A stretch of 64,000 nucleotides of DNA, taken from the NCBI GenBank assembly GCA_023376005.1, contig CM042179.1, positions 19,370,419 to 19,434,418 of the forward strand, written 5' to 3'. The stretch is from Doryteuthis pealeii. Its lineage: Eukaryota > Mollusca > Cephalopoda > Myopsida > Loliginidae. The notes beneath the pieces are model-generated. The model ran no database searches, was not told the DNA's origin, and was given only the letters and a program-made list of their open reading frames with translations. Shown piece by piece: positions 22,541 to 34,742 of the stretch. The translations under genes and the position numbers were made by a program. Numbering within the stretch: position 1 is the stretch's first letter; each line of letters opens with the position of its first letter.

Positions 22541-25500
22541 TATTTTGTTTGCACATTACCACAGAAATAACACATTTTTTTTGTTGGGTTATTGTGGACA
22601 AGCACCAAAAACTTTAATAACTTTAAAACAAAAGTAAATTCTAACGGAGAGACCAAAATATTGTTGGAAAATTCCTTTGATTATACAAAAGTTATGTTAA
22701 GAAAAGAAAATATTTTTAAAATAAGGAAAAAACAAATGTTACCTATGTTTGCTGAGTTTCCTTTATCACCACTTCGAGTGTAGGCAAGATCTTCTAACCT
22801 AAAATTAAAGTTTCCAACTGGCAGATTTTCAGACTTTGCATCCTCAGTGGTTGGTTCTTCGCTTTTTATTGTTTGTGGAATATCTGAATTTTTAAATGGC
22901 TCAAACTTTTCTTTTTGTTCACCATTGATGAAAATTTCTACCTGTAGAATATATACGAAATATAATGTTGGTAATCCATCAAAGAAACTTTTCTTATGTA
23001 TTTATGATGTCAGTTTCAAGGAAAAATATTATTGGTTTTCTCTCCCATGTTTGAATATTTATATATAAGAAATAACAAAAGAAAATTATAAAAAGATTTA
23101 TATTCATAATTGTTATGGTGTAAGTAAAGTAAAGTCATCGGGGCGGCCTAAAGTCGGTATCAGCCAGTCAGCGAGGGAGTCTATCCCCCTTTCAATAGCG
23201 CTAGACCAAGGAGATTGTTTTGGCGTCTAAGGTGGAGCGCCACACCTACCACCAGCTCCTTACTTTACCGCACAGATCCCTGTGCTACTCATATGCTGAG
23301 TTGACAAGGACCGGTATCGAACTAGGAACCTTGTGGTTTCTAGCCAAACGCTCTACCGACTGAGCTAATCCGGCCCATAATCAAAGGATATTATGAAATT
23401 AAGTTTATTAAAAAAAATACAAGAACATTTATATAAAATTTATATATAAATTAAGTTATATATTTTTTATATAAAACACTTGGGACTGGGACATTTATTT
23501 TTATCTTTTTTCTCTATACAAGTGGTTTTGTTATTTACCTAGAATTGACTGATATTACAAATTTCTTTTTTCTAGAATGACTAACAGGACATCTCACCAA
23601 TATAATGTCAAGCATTAATATTGATAGTTCCTCAAGGAAAATAATTTTTTTTACTAAAATTTTCAAAGAGATAACTTGTCTGGAGACCAAAAAACATCAT
23701 AATAATTGTTTTGCTTTAAATTTTCCTTTTTCAAATTTTTAAACTGAAATTTTGTAAGCCAAGTTAATTTACTCAACTTACTTTATTCACTATGACAATT
23801 ATAAATCCAGTTTATAAAATTGTATTTTTGGCAGAGCATAGGAATCCCTAAAAACTAATGGATTTTAAAAAATGAACTATAATAAATTATAAATACATCA
23901 TAAATTAACAAAAATTTGTAGAAAGGAAAATATAAAAATGTGCTAGTTTTCAAACTTACATTCAGATTATCTTTAGGATATAAAAATGAAAAAAGCTTTA
24001 ATACTGGAGACCTGAAAAAAAAAAATTAAAGAATAAACATAACGATATCATAATTTGTAAGTGATTAAACTTTTCATAGTAATATAATCAATATAAAATA
24101 ATGAGTTATATAAGCTGCAAAGATAAAATGTAGAACTGTTGGGTATTTTCTCTTGAAGTCTAACACAAAAATATATACATATATATGCAACTAATAGACA
24201 GCATATATATTACCTATTAGAAAAAATACTTAACATAAATTGTGCTGTCTAAAATATTAGTACTAACATTTCCCAATTAGATTTTCAGTTTTATCTTTAT
24301 TAAAGTTGTTATTTGTTGCTTTTTTCATGATTATCTTTTTCCATCTTTTATTCTATTATATTTCAATGCATAAAAATATGTTGATGAGTCAACTTTCAGC
24401 TTACGGATATGATCTTTTATATATGTACCATCCAACCCAATATTGTTGATTGAAAGATTTTGAAGGTATGAGGTTTAGTTCACTTTTTTTTTCATAAATG
24501 AATCTATACATATCAAATGAAAAAAATTATATTTGTTAGAGAGAAATTAACATATAGTTTTATTTTATAACTAGTTCACAAATTTTCTTTAACGCTACCA
24601 GTTCTGAAGAGATACCAAAGGGTTCATTATAGAATAAGAATTAAAAGAATAGGAAAAAAAATTATTCTTACACTCTCGGTCTTCCTCCAACAATCCCTGT
24701 TAATCCAGGTGCTGAAAATAAATAATATAACTGAATTCACTTTTTCTATTTTATAATTATTTTAATATTACAATAAACAGGTACAGCCAAAATTTTGGTA
24801 CTGAAGCACCTCCCCCATTATAAAAAATTAAAATTATCACCTTTTCTAATAAGTACATTGCCTAAATTTATATATAAGAACATTTTTATGAATTTTTTAA
24901 TTATAGCAATGAAATAAATCATTAAAAAGAGAACAAATAAAAAATCACAAAAATGCACCATTTTGACAGATTTTAATTTATAAAATTCTCTCATTTTAAA
25001 GACCATAAAGCAAATAATTTTTTATGTGAAAATTTTTAATCATTCCTTTTCATAATAAAACAAAAATTATGTTAAATTTGTAAATTTTTCTGAGTTGTGT
25101 TGGGGGTGGGGGTGGTGGTGGTGGTGAAATTTTGGCCATACCATACACTTAACAATTATATGGAATTATTATATTTCACATAATTATCCCCCTTTACAGA
25201 ACTCTCCAAATCAAAACGGTAGTTTATCCATTGTAAACACAGACTTTAACTTTGTGCACCCAAAGGCTCACTTATGTGGTAATTATTTTGTTGCTTATTC
25301 ATTACAGTTTATTCAACTTGACTGATAGACTGAACATAAACCTAAATAGCACTAATGTTGAAAAGGAATACTGGCATTGGAAAACACCATTCAACAATTA
25401 CATCAATGAATGTTGAAACAATACTCTGAATAAACTATGTTGTCTTATGAAATACATCTCTGTTCACCAAGGTTCCCACAAATAAAACCTAATTAGCGGT

Positions 25501-28500
25501 TTGTGACAAATTGAAATTTGACTTTTCCAGTTAGGAAGTTTCTTTATCTCAATAGCCAATCTAATGGAAATGTTAAAATTTTGAACGCAAACAACATATG
25601 AAATGTGATAAAAACAAAGTATTAAGACAAAAGCTTTAAATCTATAAAAAATTTAAATAAAGATATATACAACTGGGCAACTTGTAAAGTGAGGCTGTCT
25701 AGATATTCAGACTGCTGACTACATGTCAAAGAAAAAATTAAAACTATTGTTATCCTATAATAATGTTATGGAAGGGAAGACTGAAGAACACAGAAATAGA
25801 TAAAATGAAGATAGATATCTTTAAATCAGAGAGGTGAAATGAATTGGTAATGAAAACATTTTCAGAAAAAAAATAGCAGGATGTAAGATTTGATTCTAAA
25901 TTGATGACAGGAATATATAAAGTCCATACAGTCTTGAAGAAAGTATTCTAGTATGTATATATATATATATATATCATAGAAAGGAAGGAAGAACTCAACA
26001 CCGTAATTCCATAATAAATTTATTTCGACCAAAATTGGCCCCAATTTTGGTCGAAATAAATTTATTATGGAATTACGGTGTTGAGTTCTTCCTTCCTTTC
26101 TATGATAAATATTGCTCTGTATATAATCTAAAAAGTTTATTATACATTGAGCTCTCTTTAGTGATTTAAAGATTCGCTGTATTTATACATACTGGATCAT
26201 ACAATAATAATACAGTGTGTCTTAGAAATCACATATAGAATCATAAATCTCATATATATATATATAAGAACCTAAAGGAGTCAGAATCTACCCATCTAGG
26301 TTCCACCTAAATGGCTCATCAGGATAATTCTGACTGAAGGAGGTTGGTACAAATGACTTTTATTATAGGAGTGGGTATCAGAGTGAATAAAAATTAGCAT
26401 AAAAGTTAAAAATTTATATAAAAAGATTGTGTGATAACTATGTTTCTTTGGCTACTGAGCCATGGTTTTTTGTGGGTAATCTGAACATTAGCCACATAAA
26501 TGAAAGCAACCTCTCCTTGTTTGTTTCACTTTGAGGAAACCTTATGTTTTGGTTGGCAATTTTCATTTCACTGCAAATCTACACTGAAAATACGAATTTG
26601 TTTGAATCAATACAACTGCATGTTTTAACATGAAAATATCATAAAATGTGTTCTTAATTATGCTTACACATTATTTGAAATAAACTTAATTGTTATTAAG
26701 AACATATTTTATGATATTTTCGTGTTAAAACATGCAGTTGTATTGATTTGAACAAATTCATATTTTCAGTGTAGATTTATCGTGAAATAAAAATGGCCAA
26801 CCAAAACATAACGGCTTCCTCAAAGTGAAACAAATAAGGGAGATTACCTTTTTGTGTTTACATGCATTTAAAATTTCTGTTCTTTGATTTAGTAATTCAC
26901 TTGGTTTATTGTATGTAGTTATGGCAAGTTTTTCCTCCATACACAGGAGCCAAAATTTGTCCCCTGCTTTGTATTTTCAACATTTCTTTATTATTTCCTA
27001 TTCTACTTACTTACTTTTTATTAGTTTTAATTTTAACATGATATGAATTATAAATACTGATTAAATTAATAAATTAAAAGAATTTTGTAGATATTTCTTA
27101 ATAATAAAGAGAGACACGTTGCAAATTACCAACTGAAAAAAGTGATTTTAAGAAGTTAAATTTAAAAACTGCAGAAAATCCTGAATGGCAGTCAGATTAT
27201 AAATACCTACCCATTCCTGTTCCAGCTGGTGCAATCTCTCGAGCAAAAAACTCCAGGGCTTTTTTATTACTATGGTGAACTGCTAACCAGAGTCCGAGTT
27301 GTCGTGGAATTATCTGCAAATAGAGCGGAATATTAATAGGAAATAACTGAACAAAACATTTAAAAATACCAGATTATATATAACATAAGGTTTTGGTTTT
27401 TGTTGGTTTTTGTTTGTTTTAATCTGGATCTTAATTTTTGAAGCAACAAGATAAACATATTCAGCCTAAATTTAAAGTTCTGTTAATAAATAATGTAAAT
27501 CTTATTGACAAAACCTTTATACAGAATTTGTGCCAAGTGGAGATATGAACAAACAGTTTAGTTCCAGAGATTTGAAATAAATTTACATTCAATACAAAAT
27601 GTTTTTGTTCAATTTGATCTAAGAATATGTAATCAGTTTTTTTTTACACATATAAATATATATTTTGATAAGTCATATAACTCTACATACACACCAGAGC
27701 TGGTGACAAGTTGTTCAACATTGCTTGTCTTCGAGCTAAGACCAAAGTCACAAAGGTTCTTATTCAGGAAATGCTATTTGCCGCTGATGCAACCTTAGTG
27801 TCACACACTGAGCACGGCCTGCAAAAACTTGTCAGTCACCTCATACAAGCTTGCAAAGAGTTTGGACTTACCATAAGTCTAAATAAGACAAAAGTCATAG
27901 CACAAAGTGCAGACAACCCTCTGAACATTGTAATCAATGGATGCAGCCTGGAAACCATGGAGAGTTTCAAGTACTTCGGGACCACCATTGTCAACTCTGT
28001 CTCCACTGACAGTGAAATCAACAGCAGAATCATGAGAGCAGTGGCAGTTATGGCCAAACTGAGCCAGAGAGTGTGGAACAATACCAGCCTTACTAAGAAA
28101 ACCAAACTGTGCATTTACAAAGCGTGCATTCTCAGTACTCTCCTCTACAGTAGCGAAGCCTGGACCACATACTCATGCCACGCGAGCAAACTGGACAATT
28201 TCCACCTCACATGTCTACGCTGCATCCTACGCATATCCTGGCAGGATAAAGTGCCCAACACAGACGTGCTGAAATGAGCAAACATGAACAGCATGTTCGC
28301 CATCATCTGTAAGAGACGTCTGCACTGGCTTGGTCATGTCAGGAGAATGGACAAAGGCTGCATCCCCAAAGACCTACTGTATGGCGAATTAGTAGAAGGC
28401 ACCCAACAGGTAGGGAGACTACACCTACGCTTTAAAGACGTCTGCAAGAAGGACATGAAGATATACCACATCAACACTAACACATGGGAAGTTGGTGCAG

Positions 28501-31500
28501 AAAACCGAGCGGCTTGGCGCCTCCTTGACAGACAAGGGACAAAAAGGAGTGAAAAAGAGAGGAAAGAAGCCACCACAGAAAAGAGAGCCAGAAAGAAGGA
28601 GAGACAACAGCAACTCCAGCAAGCATCAGTTCGTTTGCAATCACTGCAACAGAGATTGCCATTCAAAAATTGGCCTGTTCAGCCACTCGTGCAGATGCAG
28701 TTAAAAAAGAAAAATGGAGACTATGCCATTGTCTTTAACAGATAGAAGGATGCCAACAAAAATAACTCAGAAAATCCTGACTCATTATTAAAGTTCATCC
28801 TGTTATCTGCCCTGTTTAGAAGTTGCTTATTGTTTGAAGTGTTTTTATGACCTCATCAATCATAGTTGACATTACAAAAGAATCAAGTCATAAAAAAAAG
28901 AATGCACATGTCTGATTAGGAGAAATGACCAGGGATGACTAGAGAGGTGGGATAATCAGATAAGACCACCCATGAAGCTTACCAATTAATCTTGTGGGTA
29001 TCATAAAAGCAACAACTAATTCAAATAGAAGATGAGCAGATTGAACCAGAAAGGGAAAGCTACAGAGGTAGTCAGCAGATCTGTGTCAGTTAGTGACTAG
29101 CAGCATGAAGAATTTTTAAGGAGGAATATCTCATATTGAAAACTGATAGTAGGCACCAATCAACAGACTAAAAAGGTTAATGTCTATTGATTAGTCTAAT
29201 GTGTACATGAGAAATTTCTGTCCATTGTTTATCCACTGATCTGTGGGGAAACATACAAAGTCATTTTCCCTACTCCATTGTTGCATGTTATATAGAATAG
29301 ACTTGTGAGAAATTGTAATCTACAATAATAAATAATAAGTGTCACTCACAGTCATTATTGTTAACTATACATCTATCTAAAATCTGATTTATTGTGACAT
29401 ACTGTCAAAAACTTGATTTATTGGTGCTAGCTCTGATATTTTGACTCTGATCTTGGAGATCTCTAGTTAGATTCTTCGACACAATGTGGATGACACATTA
29501 AAGAAATAATGAATTTATAGAATTATTATTATGTTATTTAATATACTTATAATGTCAAACTGACAAAATTTGGATGAAAAATTTATAAAAAATACAATAT
29601 AAAGATCAAATAAACATTAAAAGAAGCTTTCTAGTCTGTTTTTTTTTTTTGTATTTGTTGTATTAACAATAATCATGGGTCCAAGTTCTATCAATTTTGA
29701 AGCTATGAATAAAACTTTTTGCAATTCATTAGCAACTTTTTTACTTATAAGTAAAGAGAAGTTGTGATGTTGTAACACAAAACAAATTTGCTTTAATGAC
29801 ATCAAATAATGCCTCCACTAGATCACCAAAGTTAAACAACGATGAGCCTGTTCAATAATTAATTGGTTGACTACTTAGGCAACAGTAGGTACTGTAAGCA
29901 ACCTGAGTCCTTTGTCTATCAAAATGACTTGATTTGGCATTAAATGACCTAAGGGAAGGTCAATATGTCATAAAATAAAACAATCAACCAAATAATGCCT
30001 CATATTATTATAACAATGTAATTTTTCATTATTATTTAGTGATACCAATAAATGTATATCCATATAAAGTTACATTGTGTTTTATAAGTAGATAATAATT
30101 TCTAAAATTCTCAGTAATCAAGAGATTTTATTGGTTAGTTAATATATTTTTTCAAGATAAGAGATTAAAATTTTACTTCACCTGAGAACCAGATGAATTA
30201 GGTTCTGATCCCAAGATTTCCACATGGACTTTAGTAAAATCTCCCAAATTTAACATTTTAAACATTTTTCTGCATCTGTAAAAGTCAACAAAAGCAGAAA
30301 ACATTTTTAAATTTATAAAAACATTTTAATAATGAAAATATTAAAAACTTAATAAAGATGATAAAAAAAATTCCACAAAGTTATTTATAATTCTAATCTT
30401 ATTGTAACGTAATTGGATACTTGATGTGGGCAGCCCTAAGTGGTGCAAGAGAAAATAATAAATTCCCATTACTATCTAGTAATAAAACAGTAAGACAGTG
30501 ATTCAAACATTTATTGGTTATAAACAAAAGTCTAATTGTACAAATGATTCTGGAAAAACCAGACTTTTCAGCACCTATGAATCATCAGTTTCTTTGATCT
30601 GATTGACTGGCAAAACAGTTTAGGGATGACCTCTGAGTAACACGTGTTGGAGGTTCCAGAACTTGTTAGAAGTTGATAGAAAGTCTTGGAAGCTGAAAGA
30701 AGATTCCACAACTCTCTAGAGAATTCTTAGCCAGAGGATACTTAAACACCTTGTATTTTGTTTGTACACTGCATTGCATAATCAAAGAAGTATGTCATAA
30801 AGGTTTCTTGTTTTCTATACTTCAGGAAGTTGAGACCTGCAGCTTTTTTAATTTTTTGATTGTTCTTAAAGAACTTCATTGAGTTTATCCTCCATAAAAT
30901 ATCCTTGCTTGATATCTAGTTGGCTATTAATGATTTCTTCAGTATGGTTATCTGTAATTTTAGGAGGGTTTCCAAGTAGATTCTTGAAGTGTTCTTTCCA
31001 CTTCAGAAGTCTATCTTCTTGGTTGGCAGCTTTTAGCATTGATCTCGAGGTTCTTTCCCTACCACTAACTTCCATCAATAGAAATCACATTAATTGGGGG
31101 TTTCCTGTGAATATTCTTATGACGGAGAACAAGAAAGGAAAAAGAGCAAGACATTATCTTGCCTGCCGGGATCGAACCCGTGTCCGCCCGCATGCAAAAA
31201 CAAATGCGATTTAGGCACTGGACGGATGCGAGCTTTGACTGATGTGCCCGGATGTTTGGGTAATGTGCCCATAAGTAACCAAAGCGAGTGGAGCGTGGCA
31301 TGACAAGTATTCGGCCTACGCAGGATGGCAGTCAGTAAAGATTATTTTGACAACGACGGGTTTCAGCTGCTGGTCGAAGACAAAGACTGTTTTAACCAAA
31401 AAGAAAGTTTGGCTTGTGAGAAGACAGTGAACTCGCTTCTTTTTGCCCCCCCCCCCATCAGCAGGAACTTGTAGACCCAAATATCTATTTCCTCCCCTCT

Positions 31501-34500
31501 ATTTTTTCCCCCTTCTATAAACTATTTCGACCTTGGATAATATTCGCTAGAACAGAAAGATAATAGGCTTGTGTCCTCCAGAGATATCCATCATGATCCA
31601 AGAAAATCTATGCTTGAATCTTTCAGGGTTATCCGCCTTGAATCTCGGGATCTGCGTAGTGAATCAAAAGAGATATACATGAATCTCATGACATTCGTGA
31701 ACCTCGTGATATACGCAGTGAATCTAGAAACATTTGTTTGGAATCCCGTGACACTCGTGGAGAGTCTAGAGACATTCGTATTAAATCTCGGGATATCCGA
31801 GAACCTAGAGATATCCGTAATGAACCAAGAGAGTCTCGACTTGAGTCTTCAAGAGATATTCGCTTTGGATAATGTCAAACAAGTCTAAGGTATCCCCCCC
31901 CACAGGCAATTTAAAAGTCGAAACTGGATCGACATGCCATAGTACACGGAAGGTTGGCCATTTATTTCAGAGGTGGACCCGGTGAGTTTTCAGAGAATGT
32001 CAGAGCTGAATCAAGAGACCAGCGTACGCAAAGAAGATTGTGATGGTGGAGGTGGTAGCAGCAAATATTCGAACGAGACCTTCGAGGACCTGAGTGCATT
32101 TATGCTATTGGGCCGGAGTGCATTTATGATATTGGGCCGGAGACCGGAGTGCATTTATGATATTGGGCCGGAGACCGGAGTGCATTTATGCGATTGGGCC
32201 GGAGACTGGAGTGCAATTTTGCGTTTGGGTCGGAGACCGGAGTGCATTTATGTGATTGGGTCGGAGACCGGAGTGCATTTATGCGATTGGGCCGGAGACC
32301 GGGGGCATTTTTGCGATTGGGTCGGAGACAGGAGTGCATTTTTGTGATTGGGTCGGAGACCGGAGTGCATTTATGTGATTGGGTCGGAGACCGGAGTGCA
32401 TTTATGCGATTGGGCCGGAGACCGGGGGGCATTTTTGCGATTGGGTCGGAGACAGGAGTGCATTTTTGCGATTGGGTCGGAGACCGGAGTGCATTTATGT
32501 GATTGGGTCGGAGACCGGAGGGCATTTATGCAATTGGGCCGGAGACCGGGGGGGCATTTTTGTGATGTGATGAAGAAGCAACAGCTATCCCACTTCAAAG
32601 GAATACGCGAGAACAAAAAGACCACCCCCTCCTGCGCGTTTTGTGATGAGGACATCAGGGGGGAGTATGACGGAGAACGAGAAAGGAAAAAGAGCAAGAC
32701 ATTGTCTTGCCTGCCGGGATTGAACCCGCGTCCGCCCGCATGCAAAAACAAATGTGATTTAGGCACTGGACAGACGCGAGGTTCGACTGATGTGCCCGGA
32801 TGTTTGGGTAATGTGCCCATAAGTAACCAAAGCGAGTGGAGTGTGGTGTGACAAGCATTCGGCCTACGTAGGATGGCAGTCAGTAAAGATTATTTTGATG
32901 ATGATGACGGATTTCAGCTGCTGGTCGAAGACGAAGTGTTAACCAAAAAGAAAGTTTGGCTTGCGAGAAGACGGTGAACTCGCTTCTTTTTGGTCCCCCT
33001 CCCTTGTAGACCCAAATATCTATTTCCTCCCCTCTATTTTTTCCCCCTTCTATAATTCTATAATAAATTTTTCTATTTATAGAATTTCAAAACAGTTAAT
33101 TCTTAAATTTATTTTAGGTTTTCAGTGATTTTTTCATATATTGTTATCAAAATTCATTTTTTATCAGATTTACTTATCAATTTTTAAAAATATTTTGGCA
33201 AGTTAAAATTAAAGTTTACATTAAAATAAAAATTATAATTTTTGTTCTACCTTTCTAAAATGGCATCAGCTGTTTTAATTGCTTTCTCTTCACTTCGAGG
33301 TCCTCCAACGCATGCAACTGCTGTAGCACGAAAACCATCAGCATAAGTAGCAGTAATCTACAAAAATAAAAATAAAAATTATATACATAATAATATAAAC
33401 TTAGTATTGATCTATTTGAGTTTAATAACTTTGACCGTTCTTGTCAGTGTCGACTACACAAAACTTCTGGGGAATGGATTAATTTGAAGATATTACCACT
33501 TTAATTGTTATGCACAAATTGAAGGCACACTTTGTGAGATATGGAATTCCATGTCAATTAATTTCTGATGTCATTCCCCAGTTTACATCATCATTTTGGC
33601 ATTTTTTAGTGTTAAGATTTTGAACATTTCATGGCAAACCCTTGGAACGAGCAAACAAGAGCACAAAATGCCTCATGTGGAAGAACAAAGACACCTACAC
33701 AGACCCATTTCTCATAATGGTAGACATCTGAAATAGCCCTATCCAAGGAATGAAAAGCAGCCTCACTCAATGGCAACTAAATTACTATACTAACTCACTA
33801 CTACTCATAAGCAACAATTTGCTGAAGCCAAGGTTAATGAGTATTTTGTGGGGATGACAAGATTCTACTTGAATGCAGACAGAATGTCCAAGCAGGCTAT
33901 TATAATTATCATGTATTTGATTTCTCTGTATTAAATGTAGTTGACATTATTAGAATACGTCCATACAAGAAAGATGATTATAAGTGGGGAGAAAGGTGTT
34001 ATAAATTATTCCTTTGATAAATGATCATACAAAGTTGTAACATCCAATGTGATGTATCAACACAAATAGACATCATCTGCAAAGTTTGTTGAAACAGTCA
34101 CAGGTGATGATGCATCATGCAATGAAATGTTGACTGTCACTCACTTCAGATGGCACTGGTTCCCACATACAGTATGCAGGTACCACAGAGTATCTCACTG
34201 CATGTAACAATTCTGTTCAGACAGAGCTCAACAAATTTCAATCTCCTGACTGAACCCATACTTGCATTAGAGCAGAGGTTACACAACCATCATACTTAAG
34301 GGACTATGTATTGTCATGTCAATAAGAACAACGTACTTCATCTATAAAAGAAGAAATGTTACATTAATAATTTAATGTAAGTTCCCAACCAACTTTCTGT
34401 CAGGGTACAGTCCCACATGTTACCCCACTTTCTCTATCTTAGACATTCCTGATCAATATAAAGTTAAAATGTTATGTGTATCCTTTTAGTTATTAGCTAT

Positions 34501-34691
34501 TGATTATCAATTATATTTGATCAATATTACAATAGAGTTATTCATTAATAAAAATAATGGGGCTATTGGTTTACCAGTTAAATTTACCATCTAATTGGTG
34601 TTAGCAATGATATTTGGTTGTTTCCTACTCACCAAGTTCCAATATTAACATTACTGTATCTATTGAATAAATGGAAAGGAAAGATGTGACA

Positions 34692-34742
<51 letters not shown>

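Larger units (their letters stand above)
24712..27210 (-). other. Intron 10 with two inverted repeats
   Basis: It contains a G-rich GGTGGT run near 25100-25126, the perfect palindrome at 25973-26106 and the longer inverted repeat at 26511-26846. Confidence 0.7.
31118..33054 (+). mobile_element. Non-autonomous LTR retrotransposon (TRIM/LARD-like)
   Basis: Two direct repeats of about 400 bp (31118-31519 and 32666-33054), both running from TATGACGGAGAAC to CCTTCTATA, bound a 1.15-kb interior. The unit is flanked by ATTCT on both sides (31113-31117 and 33055-33059), a 5-bp target duplication. A purine run AGGGGGGAG (32657-32665) abuts the right repeat as a polypurine tract would. The interior has no protease, reverse transcriptase or integrase. 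The ends are TA...TA and not TG...CA, which is unusual. The alternative is a chance pair of dispersed repeats, but the flanks and purine tract argue against that. Confidence 0.7.
30276..33250 (-). other. Intron 8 with a LINE fragment and an LTR element
   Basis: It holds a LINE fragment (30866-31078) and the non-autonomous LTR element at 31118-33054. The segment 30420-30730 is an unassigned, moderately complex sequence. Confidence 0.65.

Noticed and set aside
23330..23376. Genuine tRNA gene (also at 36238, 41760 and 46903)
   Set aside because: A and B boxes are present, but the sequences continue into shared SINE bodies and lack a clean cloverleaf and 3' end.
32124..32851. Several overlapping 100-160-residue proteins on both strands
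   Set aside because: They are frame copies of the 31-bp minisatellite and its flanking terminal repeat.
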